Source: Aporrectodea caliginosa
Taxonomy: Eukaryota; Annelida; Clitellata; Crassiclitellata; Lumbricidae
Assembly: GCA_020284085.1 (NCBI GenBank)
Contig: JACEVL010000147.1
Coordinates: forward strand, 1,617,501-1,681,500
Direction of reading: 5' to 3'
DNA length: 64,000 nucleotides
The notes beneath the pieces were generated by a model that made no database searches, was not told where the DNA came from, and was given only the letters and a program-made list of their open reading frames with translations. This document shows positions 14,815-28,032 of the stretch, piece by piece (within the stretch, counting starts at the first letter, position 1; each line of letters starts with the position of its first letter). A program made the translations under genes and the position numbers.

Positions 14815-14965
14815 TCTCTGCCTATCTGTCTCTTCTGTTTCTTCTCTACTCTTCTTTTCTCTTCTCTTTTTTCTCTTCTCTTTTCTTTTCTTCTCTTCTC
14901 TTCTCTTCTCTTTCTCTTTCGCTCTCTCTGTGTCTGTCTGTATGTCTGTCTCTCTCGTTCTCTCA
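14815..14965 (+). repeat. (TTCTC)n pyrimidine microsatellite
   Basis: Pentanucleotide TTCTC/TTTTC units followed by TCTG units. It sits directly at the 3' side of the SINE, and may have grown from its tail. Confidence 0.9.
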
Positions 14966-15369
14966 TCCGCAAACATAATGGTTGCTGGGCCACTAAGAGT
15001 ATTGTTCGTTGAGTTGGCGTCTAATTTATTGGCCGGACCCGAGTCTGTCGTCCTGGTCACTGGGTCTCCTCGTGCAGACTGAAACTCGAAAATCAATAGG
15101 AAAGACACATTCAAAATGACGAATTAACGAACATCTTTCTGCGGATTGGACGTCTCCCCACTGCAATAAGATAATAACACAAAATGACCGGAATCAGTCG
15201 GCTCTGCAAGAAAAGGTCAACATGGTGCTCATATACAGAAATAATTGGCTCGTCTCATTTCACTGACCTGTGCCAAACGCCTTCACACGACTCGGGTCAG
15301 ATCCACCAATGGCGTTGATATGGAATGGCGATGGAGGAACCACACTCGTATATGTGTGTGCTTTGTATA

Positions 15370-15540
15370 TATATACTGCAAAGTATGTGTGTGTGTGTGT
15401 GTGTGTGTTGTGTGTGTGTGTATGTATGTATGAGCACTTGTTATAGCGCCTCTTCAAGATTTCTACTCAGAGGCGCTCCCGACTACAGCGCTTACACTGA
15501 ATCGGATAGGACGCCGAAGCGCATGAGCAATTGCGAATGA
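15370..15540 (-). mobile_element. (GT)n microsatellite and truncated L2-like LINE tail
   Basis: (GT)n at about 15382-15425 abuts GAGCACTTGTTATAGCGCCTC at 15431. This is the reverse complement of the LINE 3' end also seen at 14000, 16320 and 42005. Only about 100 bp of the element remains. Confidence 0.55.
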
Positions 15541-15639
15541 ACATACACTTGCCCAGGGTCCCTACGGCAGTCGGCAAGAAAAGGTCAACATGGTGCTCAT
15601 ATATCCGTGTGCAAGGCATGTATATATACTTTACAGTAT

Positions 15640-15680
15640 GTGCGTGTTAGTGTGCGTGTGTGTGTGTGTTAGTGTGTGTG
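15640..15680 (+). repeat. (GT)n microsatellite
   Basis: Imperfect GT dinucleotides interrupted by AGT. Confidence 0.85.
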
Positions 15681-15867
15681 AAAGAAGGTATGTATGTATA
15701 AACCCATACAAATCTAAGACTATATATCATGTTTGACTCAAGCCAGCGCGTCGCGTTCTTTCCCTTCAACATTCAACAGTCGACCTTGTCAGTACATATG
15801 GGGCAACTCAAACTTACATTTCGACCCCCCTAAAAATATCAAACCTTTGCAAATCTTTTTTCTATAA

Positions 15868-16245
15868 TGCTAGGGCAAATTTGTCTGCGCATGTCATCGG
15901 CCATGTCATCGGTCGACTGATCGACCCTGCGTCAGTTCGACGGATATTTTCATCTAAATGCAGAATTTGCTCAGTAACTTTGAACATGTTGGAGTTTTTC
16001 TGGTGCTAGGTGACGATTATGATGGCTATGATATTGTATTTATTGCAAGTATGAATCACGATTTCTATCATACTGGGGCAAATTTGTCTGCGCATGTCAT
16101 CGGTCGACTGATCGACCTCTGCGTCATTTAGACGGATATTTTCATCTAAATGCAGAATTTGCTCAGTAACTTTCAACATGTTGGCGTTTTTCTGGTGATA
16201 GATGATGATTATGATGACTATGATATTGTGTGTGTGAAATGCAAG
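15868..16245. repeat. Tandem duplication of a ~200 bp segment with a matching open frame
   Basis: 15872-16040 and 16075-16245 share about 170 bp of highly similar sequence, starting GGGCAAATTTGTCTGCGCAT. On the minus strand each copy reads from an acceptor-like ...CACCAG into a frame beginning KN(A/S)NM(L/F)KVTEQILHLDENIR. The right copy remains open for about 40 codons; the left copy is shifted by a one-base deletion. It could be a duplicated exon of an unrecognised gene or simply a duplicated repeat. Confidence 0.6.
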
Positions 16246-16284
16246 TATAAGATGCATGGATTGTATGCATGTGTGTATATACTT

Positions 16285-16580
16285 ATGTATGAATGCATGT
16301 ATTCATTCATTCTGAGCACTTATCTAGCGTCCCTCCAAGATACATAATCAGAGGAAGTCCCAGCCCAACTCCGGCGATAAAGAACAGTTTTCTAGTGCTT
16401 ATAAAAGATGTAGGCATGATCCCTATAGTTAAAGGGACATGTAGATCTGAAGGAAGGTTATTCCTTGTGCTCGATCCAACCACTGTAAAGGCACGACGCT
16501 TGATCTTCGAAATGCATGCAAAGGGAACATCAAATTCACTTCCGGATGCAGAACGAAGATTTCTGTGGCCAGCCAAACCC
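16285..16580 (-). mobile_element. L2-like LINE, reverse-transcriptase ORF C-terminus and 3' end
   Basis: The minus-strand frame reads LRSAS...VP...RRAFTVVG..., then NNLPSDL. This matches the C-terminal signature of L2/CR1-type LINE polymerases (RSxxxxxVPxxRxxxxRAFSVxGPxxWNxLPxxLR). The frame runs to a stop at 16307, followed by AGAATGAATGAATAC, a short tandem tail used by this clade. The insertion is 5' truncated. Confidence 0.7.
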
Positions 16581-16675
16581 GAAGCGGTTCAGTTGAGCTC
16601 CCGCAAGACCCAGACGATTATATCTGGACTAAGGCTATACATACTTCGGAGAACCGTTTTAGGTCAGAATGACAA

Positions 16676-16765
16676 GCTTCCTGGCTGACTGACTGGCTTC
16701 TGGCTGGCCGGCTGACTGGCTTCTGGCTGGCCGACTGACTGGCTTCTGGTGGCCGGCTGACTGGT
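16676..16765 (+). repeat. ~28 bp tandem repeat (about three copies)
   Basis: Units of CTGACTGGCTTCTGGCTGGC repeat with 26-28 bp period, decaying at the right edge. Confidence 0.85.
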
Positions 16766-17409
16766 TGGTTACCTGAATTAGCAAATTAATGAGTGAAAGT
16801 TGAATTACTAATTAATGAATTTATAATAATTTAATACCTTGAACATATTAATAAAAGATTAGCTTAGAATTGAACGACTGAATAAATCAAACCGTGTTTC
16901 TGAATGGTTATTTCCTTTCGTTCGCTAGTGACATATTCAATTGCAGTTTAACTGTTTTGAAGTATGAAAGGAGAACTGTAGGCCTATATATAATCAAATA
17001 ATCAAACATCTACTCACATATACATAGGCCTACTATTATTTAATATAAAACTATATACTTTTCTAGGTTGTCTGTGGTATTTTTTCATCAAATACATTCA
17101 ACAACAGTCACTGTGACCTTGTTTCATTACTCACTTTTGATTACTATTTTATCTATACTTAAAACCAAACGATTGCTCTTAATGATGATCAAACTTATAA
17201 TCAAAACGTCAAGGTCATACACAAAATTAATATGTATACGGTGATGATGATGATGATGATCATCATCAACGTCGTCGTCATGAAGACAACTTTGATGGGA
17301 GATGAAGACGACAATGAAACTGTAAAAAAATAAAGCCTTCATCCTGCTGTGCTTCTAATGAAATGATGAAAATTGTATAATGTTTGCGATGAACAAACCT
17401 TCGTTATGT

Positions 17410-17520
17410 CAGTTCTCCTTCCAGATTTGGGTGCTATATAAAAACCATAAATTCATAATGCAATGCAACACCAGATTGCATTATGGTTTTATACAGCACC
17501 TAAATCTGGAAGGAGAACTG
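17410..17520. repeat. Near-palindromic hairpin element, ~50 bp arms
   Basis: The left arm begins CAGTTCTCCTTCCAGATTT and the right arm ends AAATCTGGAAGGAGAACTG. The arms match over about 50 bp with few mismatches and an 8-10 base loop. Transcribed RNA would form a long hairpin. It is most simply a tiny foldback MITE. Confidence 0.8.
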
Positions 17521-17649
17521 ATATGATGAAGTTGATGCATGCGCTGGTGAGGACGTCGAAAACGACGGTGAATGTATATTACTCGGTGGTCATACTATGC
17601 TGGTGGTGGTTGTGGAAACATGGGTCGATGCAGATGCAAAGGTGAAGAC

Positions 17650-18170
17650 TTCGATTGTAGTTTTCAAAGGCCGCACTTTATCTGCGTCCCAGAGTCATCG
17701 AGCGAGCGTTTGTTCTGCGCTGGCCTTTCGACGTCGGCCTATTAATAATAGCGACGCCGTCGGCTGGCCCGTCTCTGCCCTCGGCCGCCCGCCATCGGTC
17801 GTCTCCCCTCGGCTGGCCTGGCCGTCAGTCTGCCCTGTCTGCTTATTGCGGACAGTATTAATCATTCTTTTTCTTTGCGGTATAATTATATTTACCAGGC
17901 AGGTCTGATCGGGCGAGCAGCGGGCGGAAGGAAGAGTAGAGGCCGCCGAGCGGAGGACGCAAGGCCGTACATCCATCCGACGATGTCTACCTGTTGGTGT
18001 GTTTATATCCTCCGCCGCATCCTCTCTCGCCTGAGCCGACCGACCGACCGACCCAGCCACCTAACGGTCTGGCTCGTCCGCCGCGGCCGAGAAGCCACGC
18101 ACCGTCAAAAGGGTCCCATCGCAACTGACACACTCCATACCCCATGTAAGGCAAGGCAAATCCACCAGTG
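17650..18170. promoter_or_regulatory. GC- and CpG-rich block upstream of the myosin light chain gene
   Basis: About 500 bp of clearly higher GC and CpG than the flanks (for example GACGCCGTCGGCTGG, CGACCGACCGACCGACCC). It ends about 370 bp upstream of the light chain ATG. Open frames on both strands are only by-products of GC richness. It may be a regulatory or promoter-proximal region; this is a positional inference. Confidence 0.3.
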
Positions 18171-18541
18171 AGGGTAACCAGGTAGTCAATGACCAACGGC
18201 ACGAGAGTAACCCTCTTTAACTCCGTCATCCATAATCACCCCGACTAAGAGACATATCCCAATCTGTTTGTCTTTCTCATCTACGGGGTTTCTAACGTTA
18301 AGATTGAGAGAGTTTTCTGAATGTAAGCTCCTGGCGCCCCCTATGCGGCTAACTGTGGTTGTGGACCGGTCCGTGATATAATAATAGTCGCCACTGCAGG
18401 TGGATGGGACAAGACGGGCTACGCTAATATTTATCCTGCGTCTCATCCGCTCTGACTTCACACTTCCAGTAGTTTCTCAGCGGTAGACACGCTCGGACGT
18501 ACATCGAAAGTTGCGACCTTGCTAACGAAGGACAGACTGAA

Positions 18542-18544
18542 ATG
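18542..18544 (+). CDS. Essential light chain exon 1 (start codon only)
   Basis: CTGAAATG|GTAAGC places the ATG directly before a consensus donor, so exon 1 would contribute leader plus a single Met. The next exon begins with a complete Ala codon in phase 0. Joining them gives MADLSSSDIED, aligning with the short N-terminus of molluscan essential light chains. Alternative upstream first exons are possible. Confidence 0.7.
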
Positions 18545-21500
18545 GTAAGCAGTCTCTGAATTTTATAAAACTCGAGTTATCTAGTCATCAAGTCTTATCT
18601 TACTCGTAAGCACAACTAACCTAAGGAAAAGTGTAAAGGTCAATGGAAAACTTATGTCTTCGGAAGCATGTAGGCCTATACCATGTTATAACGCGAATCA
18701 TTTGCTGTGTGAAGTAATACTATGTGAATCACTTCACATAGGGATTATTCGGCTTGGAAATAATTGAAACTACTCATCAGAATATTAACTTAATAATAAC
18801 TAACTTGAATAAGGTCACTGCTATTTGCTACTTGTATAAAGTGCTGTATACTGTTTAGATCTAAATAGAATTAAATAGGAACCTGCATTGTCGCACATGT
18901 TAGCGATATAGAATTATCGGCATTTAGATCGTTGGTTGTTCCGGTCTACGAAGACTTAAGAAATTGCAAACAATACTGAAGTTCAATTCCAGAGAATGAA
19001 TTAATAAAGAATGATTAATACTGTAGGCCTATATGCACTCAAGCATAACAAAGTTTTATAACAGACTAATGAGCCAATAGGATTGCCATCGATTCTTGCC
19101 TTTTCTGTTTTACATATGAAAGTATATGCTAGGATGAATTCATAACCTTTAATCTACAAATTTTACTCGGTTACATCATGCTATGAAATCACTTTACCTA
19201 AAGGCTTCTGTGAGTTCGCCCGCTTCAAAAGGCGCTATATGTTAACAGTCTAGCTGCATACTTACTTACATGAATAATTTGGCGCATGATTACTTTCTGC
19301 TCTGGGCTAGAATTCGCTAATAAATGTCGATTATAAAACACAAGAGAATGAAAGAGTGAATGAGACAGGAGGGAACAAAGCAAGAAAGGATCGATCATTG
19401 ATGCTAGAAAAAGATTATAATACAATTCAGTAACGTTACGGTAATTTAGAAGGCATCGGTCAATGATGATTATTTCGAAGTGATAGCGGAAGTTCGTAAT
19501 TAGAATGCGTTTGAGAAGTTCTAGTCGAAGGTTTGCTTATAATATATAGTCCTATAGTCCTATCGTCAGAGTTTGTCAGCGTTGACAATATGAATTTCCT
19601 GTTTTTACTTAGCACCCGTTTGATTTGCATTATTCTCAAATTTAGCTTGCAGTTTTCGTCTTAACCTTAATTATTGTACTTTAAACCTTGAACCTTGGCC
19701 AGTGGATAATTACCATCTTAATTCAAGATTTCTAACCCCAAAGATCCACTTCACTTGATTATATTTTAACTTGACTCTTAATATGGTGCTAGAAGAGCAA
19801 TGACCAAATGCAGGATCTGATTGATTATTGTCTGATAATTTGCATTCTTGGAGTTAAATCGGTAAAATGGGAGATCTATAGATCGTAATCGTAATCTCCA
19901 AACTTCTAAAGCGCCACTCGAAAGCCAAGCTCAGGGCACCAGCTTATTCACGAGCGCTGATACTCAGTCACTGGATAGAACTTGGTGATGGTAGGCAACA
20001 AGCTATTAGACACATTATTGGTAGCAGGACATCCAGAAGCTAAGACGGACACACTGCATACGCACTGAGTTGGATCACAGATAAGATATATAAACAAACA
20101 GAACCAGATATAGATGCACATAGAGACTGGAGATAGATGCAGACAGAAATATGCATACAGAGACCACTGGCAGATATATATCAAAGATTCACTTACACAG
20201 AGAGAAAGACACAGCGAGATAGAGAGGCAGCACCGAGACATTCACTGAGACGTACATAGAGTGAGAGATAAATGGGAGTAGGAAGGCGGCATTAACAGAA
20301 AGAGAGAGACATAGAGATACAGACAGACAGACAGAGACAGAGACAGAGAGGCAGAGAGCGAGAGACAGATAGACAGAGAAGGAAAGCGTAGGAAACAAGA
20401 GATGAAGCGATGAGTAAGACAAAAGACAGGACAGACGAAGAAGTGAGTACCGTTCTGAAGACCAGTCTCGACTTCTCTTCCTTGTACGACATCCAGAAAG
20501 GAAGAATGGCAAAAGCTAAAAGTTGGCAACGGCTGAAACTTAGTAATTTATTATTCTAAGCCGTTTCAGATGCTGAATTAGTAGCGAATTCTTTACTATT
20601 GTAGTTATCGAGTCAGTCATTGGTTTATATTAAATAAACCTTCTAGACCTATATGTATGCCAGACAGCCACGTTAATTGCGCCCGTTCAGGATCGGAATC
20701 GTGGTGGAAACGGATGGTTAGCTGGGGCCCAATGTGGGTCGAAGGGACGTTGCTGTCAGATGAATATTGTCTAAGCTACGTTCATTAGTTCCAAAGACAG
20801 ATTGATAAATCACTGTATAAGTGCAAAGTCTAAGCCGAACAGTCTACGTGTCCTTGAAGGGATCGATAGATGGAGACACGCAGGGAAGTCGTTGATTACG
20901 AATGCATAATTAGCTGTCAGTCCGTTGTAAGACATTGACGGGTTACCATCAGAACTGACCTGGAAATTCGGTGGAGCATATGTTTATACCTTGCTGGTCT
21001 AATCTTAAAGGGTTTACTAGATGGCAGCCAATGTCTGATCACATTATGTCTCTCAGTACTTCACTCCAGATCACTGCGACAGCGTGGATGGATGGATAAA
21101 CAGCTTGTCAAACCACCAAGAATAAGACAGTAAAATCCGTTTATCATCCTATCCAGTGATAACTTTCAGTATATTTGGATGTCTTTCTCCCACACTAGCA
21201 GATCAATGTCTTGCGGCAGAATTTTCTGAAAATATTGTTTTATGTATTTCAGGCTGATCTGAGCTCAAGCGATATTGAAGGTAACGTACTGAAAACTATG
21301 TTTACTAATTATTATAAATAATAATTACGTTAATTATAATTATATTATTAAAATAATTATTTTTATCTCAAAACGAATCAATCGATTCTTACGAAGTTCA
21401 ACGACTATTGCTTAAAATGTTATATAATTCATCAGTTATGTTTGCATAACTGCACAAAATAACTTAGAAGACATCGGTATACGATATCCAGAAGCTAAGA

Positions 21501-24500
21501 CGCATTCTATTAAAAAAATAAGCAGACAAAAGCAGTTAGAAGCAGAGATAGATAAAATCTAATGGCTTCTATAGTGCCATAATTATCAACATAGCCTTTG
21601 TGTACTACGGAGACGGCTTCTGCCCTTTACATTGACTGCCATAACGTGACTTAATAATATCGAAAAAGACGATGATTTCTGCGTTACAGTAATTCTTATG
21701 TCACGACCACACGCTATGTCAGGCTAGTAGGCACACATGCAATCTCTTTCGAGTTTGACCTTATGTTCTAACCAAATGATGAAGAGAGACAGACAGACAT
21801 ACAAACATACAGACAGGGGTAGAGGAGCTAAGAGAGAGAGGGAGAGTGAAATACGCAGTAAGACATAGAGGAGGGAAAGGAGAAGGGAAGAGATAGGGAC
21901 AGAGAGATGGGAATGATGCAAAGAGAAAAGAAACAAGAGGGATGGAGCGAGTGAAAGGGAGATGGAGAGAAGGAGAAGTCACAAGAGAAGGCCAGAGAAA
22001 GAAATGAGAGACAGACAGACAGACAGAGAAAAAACAAAGAGAGAACTTTAAGACAGAAGGGGGATGAGAAAATAGAAGAAGAGTGAGAGGTATGAGAAAG
22101 AGCAAGGGAAAAAGATAGAGGGAGGGAGGAGGGTGTAGAGAGAGAGATGGAGGTGTGATATTGGTTTTTGTTTTTTTTTTTGGGGGGAGTTAGCCTGAGT
22201 TGATGAACATAAGACAATAGGGAAAACAGATAAATTTGGGATCAGTTTCAACGTTAATGGAAAGTTCCGAGGAGTAAGTTAGAAACATTTTAATTTGCAC
22301 GTGTTCTATAGAGACCGTATGGACTCAAACCTGCTCATTTTGCATATTGACACGACCACGGTCTGTTGAATGGGTGCCACACCATGTCTGCCTTTCTGCC
22401 TGTCTGCCTTTCTGCCTGCTTGCCTGCCTGCGGGTGGAACGGACCAACTGCCTAGAGAGGGGAAATCCTAAGCTACAAGGGCCTAAAGAGGGGATTGTGC
22501 ATAAAATTAAATAAGATTAAGCGTCGTATAACATAAAATCAAGGCTCACAATTAAGGTTAACCTTAAGTTTAACAGTACATAACACAGTTGTTACGAACT
22601 TGGTCTGAAAAACAATTAAAACTGGGGTCAAGTACCTGTCTGCTTGCCTGCCTGCCTATCTGCTATCTGATGTCTATCTGCCTTCCTGCCTACCGTACTG
22701 CCAGCCTTCCTACCTGACACCTGCCTGCCTGCCTGCCTGTATATGTGTCTTTCTGCCCTCCTGTCTACCTTACTGTCTGCCTTACTGCCTGCCTTCTTTT
22801 CTGCCTGCTTGCCTGACTTCGGGTGTAAGGCCAGTCACTTTGAGGACAGTTTGTCGAATTGCACCGGTAGTAGAATTGTCTGGTTCAGTGGTTTCTCAGC
22901 TATCAACCGCAGGAGTATCGGGGACTGAGAGGTCTAGAAGTTTACATATTGACTGGAAACAATAGACCTACATCCTGCATTCCTACATATGCATATGTAC
23001 ATATATCTATGTATAAATTCTGTTATATATATATATACAACATATGTGTTACATAGCCAACATATATAAATCACAAAGGTATATATACATATGAATGTAG
23101 GGAGGATAGCATCGGTGTCCGATTGCATGCGCCTGCTGCAGTGGGTTCGCATCTCTGTGTCTCCAGTTAATAGGATTTGCTATAATAAGACGGAGGGCTG
23201 GTTGAGAGCTCGGCTGCAGCAGCCGTCGGGGATCAAGGCGTCGGTGGTGGTGGTGGCTGCATAGACCTATTAAAAGTCGTTGGCCTGCGCCTGCCATGGC
23301 TGCCTCGGCTGATGGGCCTCGAACGACGGCCTCCTAGAACGGAGCAAGCACCTGTTATTAATGCCCCAGGTAGACATGCCGGTTGCCGCCGTTTGCAGCC
23401 TCCCTCAATTAAGCGTCTCTCACCGCATCGGTACAGAAGGCGAACCCAGACCAACCGTAGACCATGCTGTCGCTAAATAAAGCGCCTCTCTCAGTCTCTC
23501 TCTGTCTCTATCTCCATCGCATGGGTGTTGAATGAATTAAATTTCCACGACTAATTGAGACGTTTTCTATCCTACATTCCCTACAATCCCATCTAGAACA
23601 TCTACTCGCCTCTGAGTTGGTCTCTTGAACTTGAAGAGGCGTTATATAAATTCTCGAAATGAAATGAATGAACAAATCGTCTTTCTCGCAACAGTGTGCT
23701 TGCTTTGTGTGAACTTATTACTCCGTCCTATAGTCATTCTTGTCTGAAGCTGTTGGCTCAGTCGGAGTCGAGGATGCACTGACCAGAAGTGGCTTGGCCG
23801 ATTACAATCGCTGATCGCCTCATACTAGACTTCTGTAGATCTAGATAGCGCCAAATAGCGTTTGATATAATATTATATTAACTCAACGAAAGCAGACATT
23901 GCTAAAATAAAGTGACTGCACTCGGTCGAACTTTTAACCAATTATTTCGGATCGGAAACTCATCAGAAATCTTCCCTTTCTGGATTAGATGCTGCCAGCT
24001 GATTAGGTCGTTCCAGTTCAGAGTCGCGGTTGCGTCACTCTTCATCATTAGAACGTATTGGAATGGCACGAACATTCAGTGCAGAAAACTGCTTTCACTT
24101 TATCTTTAGCATGAGTATCTAAGCTCAGTTTTCTGGCGAAATGTTAGCATGGTCCTTTCATTTTTATATGCGTATTATAATATAGGCCAATATGTTATGC
24201 CGTTGAGGCGCCATTGTAAAGGTTTGGCTCTGTTGCGGCGCCATATAAATTGTCATTATTATTATTGTTATCATCATCATCATCATCATCGTCTTCGTCG
24301 TCGTCGTTGTGTCATCATCATCATCATCATTATTCTTTTTATTATCAGCATCATCAGCAGCATGATTATCATTGTCATTATTATTAAGTGTTGAAAATAT
24401 TATCATCATCAGCAGCAGCATTTGCGCACATTCGTCTTCACCATCATCGTGGTCATGGTATCGCTGCAATCATTAATATTTAAAAAAGTAAACTTCCAAG

Positions 24501-25014
24501 TCTCCCACTGGAATGTAGCGAGGTTGACGATCATGTTGGAACGCTTCGGCTCTTGATCGAGCAATAATTATTGACGAATCCCATAGTCCTGGTCCTGGTC
24601 CTGGTCTTAGTCATGGTCCTGGTCCTGGTGTTGGTACTGGTCCTGGTCTTAGTCATGGTCCTGGTCCTGGTACTGGTCTTAGTCATGGTCCTGGTCCTGG
24701 TCAAATAACTTTCCGTTTACTTTTTCCAGCTTATAACTATACCAACAAAATTATTCTGTTTGGTGCAGCGAAAGTGTAACTACGTTCACTAATAGCTCAG
24801 TTTACGGTGCTTAAAGTTGTGTCATCATACCCTTAGCTCTTAGTTTTCTTATACGCAGTCTTTTTCTTTTGTGAAATTTATTATGACCTATGAAAATAAT
24901 GGGGCATAAGAAATTGAAGAACACAGAACCGAGAAACCACCGAGAAACAGTGGAAAGGTGAACATAAAGAAGAGGAGAGGAAGAGGAGAGAGAGAGAGTA
25001 GAAAGGTGAGAGAT

Positions 25015-25049
<35 letters not shown>

Positions 25050-27819
25050 CAGAGAGAGCAGGAAGGGCGAGGAAGAAGACAAGGAAATCGGAATCTGTGG
25101 AACGTTTGAGTTAGCCTTAACAACTGGCATATGAAATAAAGCAGACGATTTTATTCATCGCCTCATCGCTTCTGCATGGATCAGACGGAATTAGACAAAT
25201 TGGCCGATAGTTCAACTGTCCTATTTTAATAAATAAGCTTAATAATTGATCGTTTGTTTTTTTGGAAGAAACCCGTCTTTCCTACGCTAGACGGAGCCAC
25301 AGTGGTGCTCAGTTTCGGCCGCGGAGACTAATATTAGATATTGGAGCCATAAGCCTTCTGCTTTCCTGTACATAATAGACCCACGGCTGAACAGGGATTG
25401 CCGCTAGACGTTCCGCTAAACTGGGCTTCACATGAGACCCATGCACAGCAGATCCCTTAGTACGTCGGCCTCGACTGTCATACAGTGATTTATTGGCTAC
25501 CGAATGATTGACCGTTTTATGCAGATGGGAATAGAAGTACGTGTATACAGTAAGCAACATTTTGCTTTCCACCGCCACACAGACAATTGATGGCTGGCTA
25601 CCGACGAAATACGAGTACAGTGTAATTCAAAGATAGACATTTAAAGACCGGACGAGGAGAACAAGGAAGGAAGGAAGGGATCCCAGGAAGGATAGAGCAG
25701 ATGAAAGAGAGTGAAAAATTGAAAGAGCGAGAGAACGACAGAGATTGAGTGAGTGCAACAGAATGCGAATGAGGTGGAGATGGGGCGAATGAAAGACCGA
25801 GAGAAAAAATTATACAGAGAGCGTAGAATATTGAAGGACAAAATGAGACAACGATAGAAAGAGCGAGAGAACGGATAGCCGAATAAATCATCAGAGGAAG
25901 AAAAGAACACACACAGATGTAACATGTAAGGCGAAACGTTACATCTAATTTCAGCAAATGACAGCAAAATTTGTAAGAAGAAAGAAAGCCCAGAAATTGG
26001 TGGCAAATTCGATCGTATTATGCCGGAGATAATAGCAAGGAGAATTGCGCTCGCTGGTTCTACAGACTGCTAAATGTGTTTTTCCACAGACATCTGTCTC
26101 CTCTCGGTAGATCTTTCCATCAATTACTATCTAAGATGAGTCGTCGGGGGAGAGTACTGACCACCCACCCTCATATGTCTAGGCTAAGAAAATAAAGTCG
26201 CTAACATTTCATACCTATGGCTGCTTCAGGGCTAGCTTAAGAGACTGCTCTGCTTATTCTTCTTTAGGCACTTGCATAGCCCACAGAACATTCGATTTTC
26301 AGTTTAAAACAGATGCATAGTTGATGATATATTGGTTTATTTATCAAGCAGGAAGACACACCGCTGCACAACTTACTTACACAAAGGCTACTATAAAGAC
26401 TCTTCTTCGGGCAGTTGCTTAGCCCAAAGGGAATTATGTTAGTTTTTACGATTTGGATCAACGTGGTGGCTAGTAATTTTCCTTTTTTCCGACTTGCACA
26501 GATGTGCGTGAGGTGTTCGACCTCTTTGATTTCTGGGATGGTCGCGATGGTTTGGTAGACGCAGCGAAACTCGGAGACTTCCTGCGATGCTGTGGCCTTA
26601 ACCCAACGACGGCTCAGGTCATCGCACATGGTGGAACGCAGAAATTTGGTAAGTTCTTCCCTATTCACTCATATGTTTTAAGCTGTAGAAAGCAGGTATA
26701 TGTCAGTTGCATTTTTTTTATTAAACGTAATAACAAATTTACTTTAATAGAAACTTATCAAAGGCGCACTCTAAGTTAGCCTAATCGATGTTAAATGCAA
26801 CTTAAAGCAGCAAAGTTCATGGGGTGGGTAAAGGATTAAAATCTCTAAAACTAAGCCCAACACTGACTAAGAACTCTTACAATAATAATAAAAAAATACG
26901 TTTCCTATAATTCAAACACTAAAAGGTTATTTGTTCAATTCTAATTTTTATGTGAGAAAATGCAGTGCTGCCTGATGCAATGCGATGGAATTAGGTATGC
27001 ATTACAGAATCCATGTGGCATTTCGTAGTGCAGCCTAACAGACCCTGACTAACATACTTATTAACTGAAGTCAGATATGTAAGAAAATGGAACTTCTTCT
27101 GACTCACTCAGGCCTTGTGGAATGCACGAGGCCAGTCATTAGACCTCTGCACTATGCATTTGTGTAGGCTATGCATGTATGTATAATTGTATACGCATGT
27201 ATTTATATATATGTACATATGTTTGAACGTAGGTATGCATGTGTTCGTGTATATGCGTATATACGCACGTATTCTATGTGTGTATGCGTGCATGCACGTT
27301 TGTTTGTATATGTTTGTGTCCTCAAGTACGCACGTATATATATTTCATGTATATATATATATATCGTTCTTATGCATGTATGGATGTATGTAAGTGCGTA
27401 TAAATATTACATGTAACTCATCGGTCAACGCGCGACTCATTGTCTATTCATACGAATGTTAATAAGCGGATGGTTATGGTTTGCAATTGATCAGGTGAGA
27501 AACAGTACAAATTCGAAGAAATTCTTCCACACTACAAAGAAGCGAGCAACGATACAGACTGCGGGACATTCGCTGACTTCATGGAGGCCTTCAAGACCTT
27601 TGACCGTGAAGGTCAAGGTTTAATTGCCTCGGCCGAAATCAGGCACGTCGTGACGATGTTGGGTGAGCAGAGTCTCTTAATCCGATCTAATGAACCACCC
27701 TAATCTTATGTGATTCATCTAATAAAATCCAAAACTATTAAAGTCATATTATACGATGTGATATATTACAGAATAGTCTAAACACTCAAGTAACACAAGT
27801 CATATGCATTAGATTCAAC

Positions 27820-27863
<44 letters not shown>

Positions 27864-27894
27864 GTCGTCGTCATTGTCGTTGTCGTTGTCGTCG

Positions 27895-27927
<33 letters not shown>

Positions 27928-27982
27928 GCTTCATCATATTCATCATCATCTGCAGCAGCAACAGCAGGAGCAACAGCATAAT

Positions 27983-28032
<50 letters not shown>

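Noticed and set aside
17987..18229. Minus-strand frame with a hydrophobic stretch (LVPLVIDYLVTLTGGFALP)
   Set aside because: Considered as an exon of a membrane protein, but it lacks splice sites at sensible positions and runs into low-complexity Gly/Arg sequence; too weak.
27815..28030. Poly-Met/Leu/Thr frame on the minus strand
   Set aside because: Translation of an ATC triplet array in intron 4 of the light chain gene.
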